In this document: positions 18,021 to 25,588 of the stretch, in pieces
How the letters are laid out: every line of letters starts with the position of its first letter
Position numbering within the stretch: the stretch's first letter is position 1
NCBI RefSeq assembly: GCF_001562255.1
Contig: NZ_CP014301.1
Span: 186,001-250,000, forward strand
Source: Bosea sp. PAMC 26642
GTDB taxonomy: Bacteria > Pseudomonadota > Alphaproteobacteria > Rhizobiales > Beijerinckiaceae
Direction of reading: 5' to 3'
Length of the DNA stretch: 64,000 bases
Translations under genes and position numbers: made by a program
The notes under the pieces: model-generated
What the model was told of the DNA's origin: nothing
Databases searched by the model: none
The model's input: only the letters and a program-made list of their open reading frames with translations

Positions 18021-18060
18021 TTGCCAAACATAATATAGGAATATAATCATATTATCCTGT
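18021..18060 (+). promoter_or_regulatory. AT-rich palindromic promoter of the DnaA-domain gene
   Basis: ATAATAT (18030-18036) and ATATTAT (18049-18055) form a perfect 7-bp inverted repeat with a 12-base spacer in an otherwise GC-rich stretch. TTGCCA (18021) and TATAAT (18042) could be -35 and -10 boxes, but with a short 15-base spacer. The palindrome overlaps the putative -10, as an operator would; MucR is an obvious candidate binder. Confidence 0.45.
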
Positions 18061-18102
18061 AGGTTGAAATGCCACTCCGGCAGACCGAAAAAGGAACATA
18101 TC

Positions 18103-18474
18103 ATGAACACAAAGCGGAGCAACCCATGCGATGCGACCGACCAGGCAGCCTGCGCCCGTCTCGCGGAAGCTGCCGTATCGACGATGGCCCGCGTGCCGGC
18201 CGCAAGGCTGCGCGGGACGTTTCGGGGGCGCCGCACCGTCGCTTTGGCCCGCCAGACGGCGATGTATCTCGCCCATGTCGTCTTCGGTCTGTCCTACACG
18301 CGGGTCGGCATCTGCTTCGGCCGCGACCGCACCACCGTCAGACATGCCTGTGCCCTGATCGAGGATCGCCGCGATGATCCGTCTCTCGAACTGGCGCTGG
18401 CTGCGCTGGAAGCCGGCCTTCTCGCCCTGACGCGCACGCTGCGCGCCGCCGCGCTGACGGAGAAGCGCTCATGA
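18103..18474 (+). CDS. DnaA domain IV-like DNA-binding protein, free-standing
   Basis: 123 residues from the ATG at 18103, with AAAGGAA upstream. Residues about 40-90 match domain IV of DnaA: RTVALARQTAMYLAHVVFGLSYTRVGICFGRDRTTVRHAC, split here as VALARQTAMYLAH and GRDRTTVRHAC. These contain the helix-turn-helix and the DnaA-box recognition signature GRDxTTVxHA. The AAA+ ATPase and DnaB-interaction domains are absent, so it cannot initiate replication alone. It might instead bind DnaA boxes as a competitor or act as a transcription factor. It overlaps the next gene by 4 bp (ATGA). Such short proteins are found next to DUF6456 genes in Rhizobiales; their role is not established to my knowledge. 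Confidence 0.85.
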   Translation: MNTKRSNPCDATDQAACARLAEAAVSTMARVPAARLRGTFRGRRTVALARQTAMYLAHVVFGLSYTRVGICFGRDRTTVRHACALIEDRRDDPSLELALAALEAGLLALTRTLRAAALTEKRS

Positions 18475-19283
18475 CCGCGAAAACCCATCTGTCAGGCGAC
18501 CGGGACAGGCTGTTGCGTCACCTTGGCGAGCCCGGCTGCTTCGGGGTCGTCTCGCCGCTCGGCTGCGGGCGCGTTGCGCTTTATCGCGATGCCGGGGGAA
18601 CCAGGCTGGGAGCAGGTTATGCCGCCGCCGAGGCGGCCGCGATGCTGGTCGCGGAAGGGCGTGCCCGCTGGGTGGGGACAGGGCGGTCGGCTCGCCTCCT
18701 TGGGCTTGCCGAGCCCGTTCCCAAACGGGCACTGGCGACGAAGACCATCGTTCTTGGGGACAAGATCGAAACCGTCGTCGTCGACGAACGCGAAAGCCCG
18801 CTGCTCTGGCTGCATCGCCGCAACGGCAAGGATGGCAAGCCGCAGATATCGGCGAGCGAATTCGCAGCGGGCGAGCGCTTCCGTACCGATCTGACGCTCG
18901 CTCAGATGATGCCGCGCACGACGATGAACTGGGATGCCTCCCTCACGGGCGACCGGCGCGGCTCGGGCGGCCGCGATCCCGCACAGGCCTCGGACTCGGC
19001 TCTCGCGGCGCATCAGCGCGTCAGGCTGGCCTGCGACCGCATGGGCTCCGAACTGTCGGGCCTCGCCATCGACGTCTGCGGCTTTCTGAAGGGGCTCGAC
19101 CAGGTCGAGCGCGAACGTGGTTGGCCTGCGCGTTCGGCCAAGATCGTGCTCAGGCTGGCGCTGTCGGCGCTGGCCCTTCACTACGGCATCGATGCGCCCG
19201 CGCCGCCGCGGCGCCGCAACGCCGTCTGGCGCGGCGAGGGCGCCCGCCCCGCGATCATGCCGGCAAGTAGCGCGGGAGTCTGA
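18471..19283 (+). CDS. DUF6456 domain-containing protein
   Basis: 270 residues. The central block ESPLLWLHRRNGKDGKPQIS, then FAAGERFRTDLTLAQMMPRTT, is the DUF6456 signature: a conserved helical core with a downstream VDVCGFLKGL-type segment (AIDVCGFLKGLDQVERERGW). The C-terminus KIVLRLALSALALHYG resembles a helix-turn-helix-like end, and the protein looks soluble. It is translationally coupled to the DnaA-domain gene by an ATGA overlap, so the two products probably work together, perhaps as a DNA-binding pair. No enzymatic motif is visible. It converges on sufE with a four-base gap. Confidence 0.8.
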   Translation: MTAKTHLSGDRDRLLRHLGEPGCFGVVSPLGCGRVALYRDAGGTRLGAGYAAAEAAAMLVAEGRARWVGTGRSARLLGLAEPVPKRALATKTIVLGDKIETVVVDERESPLLWLHRRNGKDGKPQISASEFAAGERFRTDLTLAQMMPRTTMNWDASLTGDRRGSGGRDPAQASDSALAAHQRVRLACDRMGSELSGLAIDVCGFLKGLDQVERERGWPARSAKIVLRLALSALALHYGIDAPAPPRRRNAVWRGEGARPAIMPASSAGV

Positions 19284-19287
19284 TCGA

Positions 19288-19713
19288 TCAGCCGGCCGCC
19301 TGCCGCGCATCGGCCTTGATGCGGTCGATCATCGAGCGCACGCCATTGGAGCGCTGCGGGGTCAGATGGGCGGCGAGGCCGAGCCGCTCATAGGTCGCGA
19401 AGGCATCCGTCTCTAGGATTTGGGCTGCGGTCTTGCCCGAATAGATCGCCAGAGCGAGCGCAACCAGCCCGCGCACGATATGGGCATCGCTGTCTCCGAG
19501 ATAGTGCAGGCGTGTCTGCGGCCCGGGTCCGCCCTCAGGTCGCGCCTCGATCCAGACCTGGCTGGCGCAGCCGCGCACCTTGTTGACGTCGTTATGGGCG
19601 GCCTCGGGCAGCGGCGACAGACCTTTGCCGAGTTCGATCAGATAGCGGTAGCGGTCGTCCCACTCGTCGAGCAGGTCGAAATTGGCGATGATCTTGTCGA
19701 GGCTTTCACTCAT
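19288..19713 (-). CDS. sufE: SufE family sulfur-acceptor protein
   Basis: 141 residues, a normal SufE length. SufE takes persulfide sulfur from the cysteine desulfurase SufS and passes it to the Fe-S scaffold. The acceptor is Cys49 in NKVRGCASQVWI, and the family motifs DEWDDRYRYLIELG and LAIYSGKTAAQIL are clear. No other suf genes are adjacent; in Rhizobiales sufE is commonly separate from the main suf operon. Confidence 0.92.
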   Translation of the reverse strand: MSESLDKIIANFDLLDEWDDRYRYLIELGKGLSPLPEAAHNDVNKVRGCASQVWIEARPEGGPGPQTRLHYLGDSDAHIVRGLVALALAIYSGKTAAQILETDAFATYERLGLAAHLTPQRSNGVRSMIDRIKADARQAAG

Positions 19714-19831
19714 GTTCGATCCGCTACCGACTGCCCGCGGCGAAGATCCGAGGCAGCCTATCGACCGCTCTTCGCCGCCTCGCCGGCCGCCGTCAAGCGC
19801 CGGCTTGCCGCATGGGAGCGCCTGGGCAGAT

Positions 19832-20119
19832 CTAGCGCAATTTTCCAGACGCGCTCGGATCGCCTTTCGGCGCGAGGCTCGCGGTCGTGGCGGCCAGGAA
19901 GCGCTCGCGTGTCGCGGGCTCCAGCCCGGCCAGGATTTCGGCGGCCTCGCGCGCCGCCATCAGGCCGTTGGCGGCAGTTTTCGGGTCGATCTTCGCCGCC
20001 GTTCGAAATGCGGTACGTGCCGCCTCGACGCCGGCCCCGTCGTTCGATTTGCCGCCGTGAACCGGTGAATTCAGGGCGATCGTACCGATGATCGCAAGAC
20101 TGCGCAGGATATAGGCCAT
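19832..20119 (-). CDS. Small hypothetical protein, possibly DUF5330-like
   Basis: 95 residues. A weak hydrophobic N-terminus (MAYILRSLAIIGTIALNSPV) could be a membrane anchor or uncleaved signal. The rest is Ala-rich and helical (AARTAFRTAAKIDPKTAANG). A small DUF5330 gene often sits beside sufE in Rhizobiales; position and general shape agree with that, but the sequence match is weak. No function can be stated. It is divergent from the histidine kinase gene across a 325-base region. Confidence 0.55.
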   Translation of the reverse strand: MAYILRSLAIIGTIALNSPVHGGKSNDGAGVEAARTAFRTAAKIDPKTAANGLMAAREAAEILAGLEPATRERFLAATTASLAPKGDPSASGKLR

Positions 20120-20444
20120 CGTCGAATCTCGCTCCCGGCGGGCGTTCGCGCCCGGTATCGACCGGAGGGCACCATAGCCGCCAGGTCAAAAGATCGCGTC
20201 TTTGCGATGCGTCGCATTTGAATCGATTGCGCGGCCTGATCTTCAGCTTCCGTTCACCCTGCTTCCAACATCGGCATGATGTTTCAGATCACGTAGAAAC
20301 CATATAAGCTATTGAAATAAAAAGCACTTTTATGGGGAATTTGTATTCCAGGGCGGCCTCGTCGCCGTCCGGCTTAAGCACCGCTTAAACCGGCGGTGGT
20401 GTGGTTGCCTGGACGCGGGCGACAACGCCTGCCGGAGTAAAGCG
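20120..20444. other. Regulatory region upstream of the histidine kinase gene
   Basis: No gene in 325 bases. The stretch 20280-20350 is distinctly AT-rich. A perfect CtrA box lies at 20374-20388. The kinase start region has GGAG at 20433-20436. Confidence 0.7.
20374..20388. promoter_or_regulatory. CtrA box (TTAA-N7-TTAA), site 1
   Basis: TTAAGCACCGCTTAA is an exact match to the CtrA consensus. It lies 56 bases before the kinase start codon, a position from which CtrA could activate or repress. The flanking sequence makes it a 6+3+6 inverted repeat as well. Confidence 0.75.
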
Positions 20445-22265
20445 TTGCAGTTCTCCATGGCGATTACGGCGATCAGGACACAGGTGGCGGCGATGGTGCA
20501 TCCGTCGGTGCCGCCGGGCTCGCCCGAGCGTGCCCGGCAGGAACGCTTCCTGCTGACACGCCTCGCAACGGGGGCGGTCGCGCTCGGAGTAGCGCCGGCC
20601 TATCTGGCCTGGCGCGGAACGCTCGGCGGTCTCGAGGCGCTAGTCGTCATCGCCGCCGCGCTGCCGCTGCTGGCGGTGGTCGTGCTGTCGCGTACCGGCC
20701 GGCTCGATCTCGCTCACATGATCTCGGCTGCAGCGCTCTCATTGTTCATCGCGGCCATGGCGGGCATGACCGGGGGCGCTCGCTCGCCGCTTCTGCTCTG
20801 GCTCGTCGCCGTTCCGGCCGAGGCGGCATTCTACGGCACACGCCGCTATGTGGTGCGGGCCGGCGCGATCGCTGCCGCCACGCTCGCAGCCGTACTCGCC
20901 GCGCATCATCTGGGCGTCTTCGCCCGGCCCGCGCCCTGGACCTCCGGCATCGTGCCTGTGCTCGCTACCGTGGCGGTCTGCCATGCTATCGCGATTGCGA
21001 TGCGCTTCATCAGACGCCGGGACGATGAACTGCGTGCCCACCGCGCCGCGGACGCACGGGCCCAGCTCCTGCTCGAGCATGTCGGAGATCTCGTCACCTG
21101 GCATGATGCGTCCGGCGCCGTGGTCTTCGCCAACGCCGCCGCCAGGATCCTGGCCGGCGCGGAGCCTCATGAACTCCATGGCCGCGGTCTGTTCGAGCGG
21201 GTTCACATCGCCGATCGGCCGCTCTTTCTGAAGGCGCTGAGCGATACCGCCCATGGCGCCGGCGAGGCGACGGTCTGCTTCCGGACTTTGTTCCTCCCGC
21301 GCGATGCCGAGGCGGAGCACGGCGGCCCCGTCTCGGTCTGGCTCGAAATGCACGCTCACCGGATCGAGACTGCGGGTGCCAGTGACGGCGTTGCCGTCGT
21401 CTGCGTGATGCGCGACGTCACCGTTCGCCGGGCCCTGGAGGAGGAGCGGGCGCGCGGCCACGCCGACGCCTTGAAGGCCAATGATGTCAAAGGCCAGTTC
21501 CTCGCCACCGTCAGCCATGAACTACGGACGCCGCTCAATGCCATCATCGGCTTCTCCGAGATGCTGAGCAGCGACATGCCCGGTATGCTCGACGACGAGA
21601 AGCGGCTCGAATACGCCAGGATCATCCACGCCTCGGGGCATCACCTGCTCGATGTGGTCAACACGCTGCTCGATGTCTCCAAGATCGAGAGCGGTGCGAT
21701 GACGATCAATCAGGAGCCGCTGGATCTGGCGGAGGTCGTGCAGGATTGCTGCACGCTGATGGCGTTGCGCGCCGATACCGGCAGCGTCACGCTCGATCGC
21801 GTCCTCGGTCCTGATCTGCCTGCCGTCGTCGGCGACCGGCGCGCGCTCAAGCAGGTGGTGATCAACCTGCTCTCAAACGCGGTGAAGTTCACGCCCGTCG
21901 GCGGCCGTGTCGTGCTGGCGCTGGTGCGCGACGGCGACATGATCGACCTCTCGATTTCCGATACCGGTATCGGCATCGCCGCGACCGACCTGCCGCGCCT
22001 TGGCGATCCCTTCTTCCAGGCCAGAGGCTCCTATGACCGCGCCTATGAGGGCACCGGGCTCGGACTCTCCGTCGTGCGTGGGCTCGTCGGCCTGCATGGC
22101 GGCAAGCTGACCATCGAAAGCGCACCCGGCGTCGGCACGCGCGTCTCGGTCAGGCTGCCGGTCGCCGGCGTCGCCGCGGCCTCGCAGCCGGTCAAGATCG
22201 CGACCTTCGCCCGCGCCCCGCGCCGTGGCCTCGACACTAAAGAACCCTTCCGTTTGACCGCCTGA
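20445..22265 (+). CDS. divJ: Membrane PAS sensor histidine kinase, DivJ-like
   Basis: 606 residues from a TTG at 20445, chosen because GGAG lies eight bases upstream; the ATG at 20457 would remove four residues. Five or six membrane helices (about 35-190) are followed by a PAS domain (about 205-330). The HisKA domain carries phospho-acceptor His358 in VSHELRTPLNAIIGF, and the HATPase has NLLSNAVKFT, DTGIGI and GTGLGLS. The layout matches DivJ, the kinase that phosphorylates DivK and so controls CtrA through the cell cycle. I recall a divJ gene close to mucR in Sinorhizobium, as here. PleC- or PdhS-type identity is an alternative. A CtrA box precedes it. Confidence 0.7.
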   Translation: MQFSMAITAIRTQVAAMVHPSVPPGSPERARQERFLLTRLATGAVALGVAPAYLAWRGTLGGLEALVVIAAALPLLAVVVLSRTGRLDLAHMISAAALSLFIAAMAGMTGGARSPLLLWLVAVPAEAAFYGTRRYVVRAGAIAAATLAAVLAAHHLGVFARPAPWTSGIVPVLATVAVCHAIAIAMRFIRRRDDELRAHRAADARAQLLLEHVGDLVTWHDASGAVVFANAAARILAGAEPHELHGRGLFERVHIADRPLFLKALSDTAHGAGEATVCFRTLFLPRDAEAEHGGPVSVWLEMHAHRIETAGASDGVAVVCVMRDVTVRRALEEERARGHADALKANDVKGQFLATVSHELRTPLNAIIGFSEMLSSDMPGMLDDEKRLEYARIIHASGHHLLDVVNTLLDVSKIESGAMTINQEPLDLAEVVQDCCTLMALRADTGSVTLDRVLGPDLPAVVGDRRALKQVVINLLSNAVKFTPVGGRVVLALVRDGDMIDLSISDTGIGIAATDLPRLGDPFFQARGSYDRAYEGTGLGLSVVRGLVGLHGGKLTIESAPGVGTRVSVRLPVAGVAAASQPVKIATFARAPRRGLDTKEPFRLTA

Positions 22266-22282
22266 CCAAAGAGCCAGCAGCC

Positions 22283-22885
22283 ATGTCCGCCACCATCGCC
22301 GCCCGCGCCCATTCCAACGCCACGCTGTCAGCCCCGGTGAAGCGAGCGAAGGCGGCACGCACCCGTACCTCCTGGCTGACCCGCATCCTGCGGACGGTAG
22401 CGCGCAGGCCCGGCCGGGCGCTGATCATGCTGCTGTTCTCGGCCGTGGCCGCTGCGATCATGGTCAATGCCATGCTGTTCCAGAAGGCGCGCCACCCCGC
22501 GCCGATCGCAGCTGCGCCGACCGCGACGCAGCCGGCCCGCCCCGTGGAGCGCCGGGCCGAGACGCCGGCTCCGGTTCAGTCCCCCGCTGCCCAGCCACAG
22601 CCTGCCTCGGTGACGGGGGGCGCTGCGGCCCCGCACCCTCCGACGCGCCCGTCCGATCTGCCGGCAGGGGCTCGCGAGGCCTCGCCGCGTCCGCCCGCCG
22701 CCGTCACCTCCGTTTCGCGCACGGCTGCCGCGCCCGTTCCGACAGCGGTCCCGGCGGCTCGCAGCGCTGCCGCTCGCGACCCGATCGCGGATTTGATCAA
22801 CGGCGGCGACCTGCGGCCTCCGGCCGAGATTCGCGGCGTCGCTGCGGCAAAGCCTGCCCAGCCGCGCCGGTCGGCCGAGAACTGA
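22283..22885 (+). CDS. Hypothetical single-pass membrane protein with Pro/Ala-rich tail
   Basis: 200 residues. A basic N-terminus (about 1-45, rich in Arg and Lys) precedes one hydrophobic helix (ALIMLLFSAVAAAIMVNAMLF). A low-complexity Pro/Ala tail follows to the end, with IADLINGGDLRPPAE as the only ordered-looking patch. The positive-inside rule places the tail in the periplasm. It begins 17 bases after the kinase stop and is likely co-transcribed with it. In other Rhizobiales a peptidoglycan-binding domain protein often sits here, and this may be a degenerate or truncated relative; no such domain is visible. Function unknown. Confidence 0.7.
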   Translation: MSATIAARAHSNATLSAPVKRAKAARTRTSWLTRILRTVARRPGRALIMLLFSAVAAAIMVNAMLFQKARHPAPIAAAPTATQPARPVERRAETPAPVQSPAAQPQPASVTGGAAAPHPPTRPSDLPAGAREASPRPPAAVTSVSRTAAAPVPTAVPAARSAAARDPIADLINGGDLRPPAEIRGVAAAKPAQPRRSAEN

Positions 22886-22904
22886 GCCGGGCAGGGCGGC
22901 GCCC

Positions 22905-23240
22905 GTGCCGAGGCTGACCAGTGATTTCTGGGTTTCGGCCTATCTGCGCCAGGCCGCTCATGACGGGCTCGATGCCGTCCTGAGACGGCGCGGCGCCAGC
23001 GAGGCCGGCGCCATCTTCGTCAAGCTGGACCGCCTGGATGGAACGGGCGCGCTCTACGGCCCGGCCCCGCAGGCCCTGGCTGACGAAGACGGCGCGCGCC
23101 GCTTCCAGCTCATCCTGGACGCCGATCCGCTTGCGATCGAGGATCGGATGGAGCGCGAGCGACGCTTCGATCCCGATCTCTGGCTGGTCGAGATCGAGAA
23201 CCGGCAGGGCGACCCGCGCCTCGATCTGGTAGGGGACTAG
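22905..23240 (+). CDS. DUF1491 family protein
   Basis: 111 residues from a GTG at 22905. RLTSDFWVSAYLRQA, then RRGASEAGAIFVKLDRLDG and LYGPAPQA, is the DUF1491 signature, and FDPDLWLVEIENRQGDPRL closes the domain. These are small cytosolic proteins restricted largely to Alphaproteobacteria with no assigned role. It is the last gene of the kinase operon and converges with the DUF2336 gene five bases on. Confidence 0.88.
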   Translation: MPRLTSDFWVSAYLRQAAHDGLDAVLRRRGASEAGAIFVKLDRLDGTGALYGPAPQALADEDGARRFQLILDADPLAIEDRMERERRFDPDLWLVEIENRQGDPRLDLVGD

Positions 23241-23245
23241 CCTCG

Positions 23246-24382
23246 TCAGGGCGCGCTGCGCCGGAGGCCGAGCTTGCGCATCACGTCGCCGAGCAACGCC
23301 GGCGCTTCGGGCCGCGCCGCACCGGGCCGGGACGATGTCCCGCCTGGGGCCATCGCTGGCTGATGCGTGCTCCGCCGCATCGCAGGCGAGGCGCTGAGGC
23401 CGGCGACCTGCATGACGATGCTGTGCGCCACGGCCGGCCTCAGATCCCGCATCAACGCGACCAGCGCGAAAATGCGTTCGACCGAATGAGCCGCATCGTC
23501 GCCGAGCCGGATCAGGAAGCGCGTCGCGTCCTCGACGCGGACCCCGGCGGCGACCAGCGCCATCGCGGCGAGGTCTCGGCTGCGATCCTCCGCCATCGCC
23601 CTGGCCAATTCGGCATCCCCGCCGAGATGACCGGCGATGGCGCCGAACGCCCCGTCGCGATCGCTGCTGGCGAGCGCGAGCCAGCCGTCGAGGACGTCGC
23701 TCGGCGGCGCCGGCCGCCGCTCTGACGATCCGAGCGCCTCGATCGCGCCGACCGCCTCGATCATGGCGCGGCGGCGTTCCGGGCCGGCCAGCGGAAAAAG
23801 CGGAACGAGGTCGGAGCTGGCGATGTCTCGACGTGCGAGCAGTCCAGCGCCATAGGCGGCATCTCCGCTGCGCGCGCGAGCGATCAGCAGGTCGAGCGCT
23901 GCCGCGGGCATCGGCACTTCGGCATTGGCGATCAGGGCGAGGTCGATCGCCCGGTCGTCACGGCTGGCGAGCGCGAAGACGGCGGCGGGCGTCAGGTCGC
24001 CGCGCTCGGCGACGGCCAGCGCCGCCTCCGCCGCGCAGGATTCGGCCAGGATTTCCAGATCGGAGACGGAAAGCGGCATATCGTGCCGCAGCAGCGCCAC
24101 CAGAACCTCGCCGCCGCGTGCTGCCAGCGCCTCGAGGATGGGCTGTGGGGTATGTCGCCAGCCGGCGAGCTTGCGCGCGAGAATGACGGCGGTCGGCTCG
24201 TCGATCGTGGGCACCAGAGCGACCGCCATCTCGCGGAAGGCGGCGATGTCGTCGGCCGGCGGATTGGGCATCGACATCAGGAGGTCCGCCTTTACCCGCA
24301 GCGAGACCTGGCTGAGATCGAGCCCGCCATCGCGCGCCAGGCGGGCGAGCTGGGCGAGTTCGGCTGCGATTCGCGATGGCAT
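23246..24382 (-). CDS. DUF2336 domain-containing protein
   Basis: 378 residues, wholly helical in appearance, with repeating Ala/Leu-rich helical pairs suggestive of HEAT-like repeats. LRVKADLLMSMPNPPADDIAAF and the following FREMAVALVPTIDEPTAVILA resemble the N-terminal DUF2336 region. The last 60 residues are Pro/Ser-rich and disordered, ending in a short basic helix (DVMRKLGLRRSA). Alpha-helical DUF2336 proteins are common in Alphaproteobacteria, without a defined biochemical role. The divergent promoter region contains a perfect CtrA box 55 bases from this start codon, which suggests cell-cycle control. Confidence 0.8.
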   Translation of the reverse strand: MPSRIAAELAQLARLARDGGLDLSQVSLRVKADLLMSMPNPPADDIAAFREMAVALVPTIDEPTAVILARKLAGWRHTPQPILEALAARGGEVLVALLRHDMPLSVSDLEILAESCAAEAALAVAERGDLTPAAVFALASRDDRAIDLALIANAEVPMPAAALDLLIARARSGDAAYGAGLLARRDIASSDLVPLFPLAGPERRRAMIEAVGAIEALGSSERRPAPPSDVLDGWLALASSDRDGAFGAIAGHLGGDAELARAMAEDRSRDLAAMALVAAGVRVEDATRFLIRLGDDAAHSVERIFALVALMRDLRPAVAHSIVMQVAGLSASPAMRRSTHQPAMAPGGTSSRPGAARPEAPALLGDVMRKLGLRRSAP

Positions 24383-24436
24383 TCGGGCAACTCGTTTGAG
24401 GATTTCGACTCAAACGACAACATAATGCCCGAGGCT

Positions 24437-24451
24437 TTAAGATGACGTTAA
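24437..24451. promoter_or_regulatory. CtrA box (TTAA-N7-TTAA), site 2
   Basis: TTAAGATGACGTTAA matches the CtrA consensus exactly. It sits between the divergent DUF2336 gene (start 24382) and a small conserved gene (start 24561), so it could act on either. Confidence 0.7.
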
Positions 24452-24560
24452 CCATGTCAGGCCCTGATGCAGGCAGGACAGCCGCAACCGCTACGCGCAA
24501 GCTCCGTATGGTCGATTGTCCTGCCGGGTCATCCTCTGGCGCCAGACAAGGAGGCGCATC

Positions 24561-24773
24561 ATGTCCGACGTCATTCCTCTCGCGCCACGTTTGCGCGCCC
24601 AGGACCGCCCGTCGCCGGCCGTGGAGCCGGGCCGGGCCGCTGCGATCCTGTTCTTCACGGGCGTGCGTTATGAGCGCCAGCCCGAGACGCTCCCTGCCGC
24701 CAAGCGCGAGCGGGCCCCCAGGCGCGTCGCCAAGTCGGCCTCTCGCGGCAAGAGCGCCGGACAGCCGGTGTGA
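24561..24773 (+). CDS. Small conserved hypothetical protein
   Basis: 70 residues with a strong AAGGAGG site seven bases before the ATG. The middle, GRAAAILFFTGVRYERQPE, looks like a conserved core; the C-terminus is strongly basic (KRERAPRRVAKSASRGK). I have an impression of similar short proteins with an LFFTGVRYER motif in Rhizobiales, but know no function. It may bind nucleic acid or a membrane surface through the basic tail. The next gene starts in its stop codon (GTGA overlap). Confidence 0.65.
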   Translation: MSDVIPLAPRLRAQDRPSPAVEPGRAAAILFFTGVRYERQPETLPAAKRERAPRRVAKSASRGKSAGQPV

Positions 24774-25588
24774 GCCGGCATTCGTCGCGACCGGCTCGCA
24801 GGCGAGCAGTGCCACGATCGGGGAGCGCCGTCCTTCTGCTTGGTCTTCTGGCGGGCTCTTGTACCGGCGATTTCGGCCGGCCGCGTCCCAGCGTCTGGAG
24901 TGACACCATCGCGCCGCAGATCGGCTTCTGGGCTGCGACCGCTCGCGGCGAGGCCGCCTCCCATTTCCGCATGACCGATGACGAAGATCAGATGCGCGAT
25001 CGCGCCTGGCGCTTCGTGATGCCGGGCCACGAGCGCAGCTTCTTTCAAGGCGAGGTCTCCGCCCTTGCCTATGCCCGGATTCTTCCCGTCCAGGCGCAGT
25101 CGAACCAGGTGGCCGATTATCACAATGCCCTGGTCTCGGGCTCCTTCGCCTCGCAGGCCTCGCGCTATGCCAGGCTGGCGGAGGATGCCAATGCCGACCG
25201 GCTGCTGATCGCCCCCTTTCGCGCCAACGCGACGCGTGTTGTCTCCGCCGACCGGACCCGGTTGCGGGTGGCGGAAGGGTCTTCGCTCGTGCCGCCGGAG
25301 AAATACGATCCTGCCTTCGCGCGCGTCGTCGAGAACGAGGGCCTGATCCTGTGGGTCTGCGAGCGGGTCCGCTTCCGGATCGAAAGCTACCGCTATGCAC
25401 TGGCCAATCTCGTCGTAGAGATGCCCTCCCATGAGGCGATCAGGGCCGAGCGTGGCATCATGGCGCTGGAGGCCGAGGCCGTCCCCTTGTGCAAATTGCC
25501 GCTGATCGGCGTGTTCGGAGGCGGCGCAGGCGGTGCAAAATCCGCTCCCGACCAAGGTGGCGGCAAGGCCGTGGTCTACAAGGGCTGA
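24770..25588 (+). CDS. Hypothetical exported protein, probable lipoprotein
   Basis: 272 residues from a GTG overlapping the previous stop by 4 bp. An Arg-rich N-terminus precedes the hydrophobic stretch AVLLLGLLAGSC, whose Cys would be the lipidated residue (LAGSC is a near-consensus lipobox). The mature part has GFWAATARGEAASHFRMTDDE, MRDRAWRFVMPGHERSFFQG and several Tyr/Arg-rich segments, with a Cys near IESY and another near the end (VPLCKLPL). I recognise no named domain. Coupled translation with the small protein before it suggests the two act together, possibly at the envelope. It ends directly at a convergent gene. Confidence 0.7.
   Translation: MSRHSSRPARRRAVPRSGSAVLLLGLLAGSCTGDFGRPRPSVWSDTIAPQIGFWAATARGEAASHFRMTDDEDQMRDRAWRFVMPGHERSFFQGEVSALAYARILPVQAQSNQVADYHNALVSGSFASQASRYARLAEDANADRLLIAPFRANATRVVSADRTRLRVAEGSSLVPPEKYDPAFARVVENEGLILWVCERVRFRIESYRYALANLVVEMPSHEAIRAERGIMALEAEAVPLCKLPLIGVFGGGAGGAKSAPDQGGGKAVVYKG

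Noticed and set aside
18045..18060. DnaA box near the DnaA-domain gene (TTATCCTGT)
   Set aside because: Only about six of nine bases match TTATCCACA; a single weak site is expected by chance in an AT-rich stretch.
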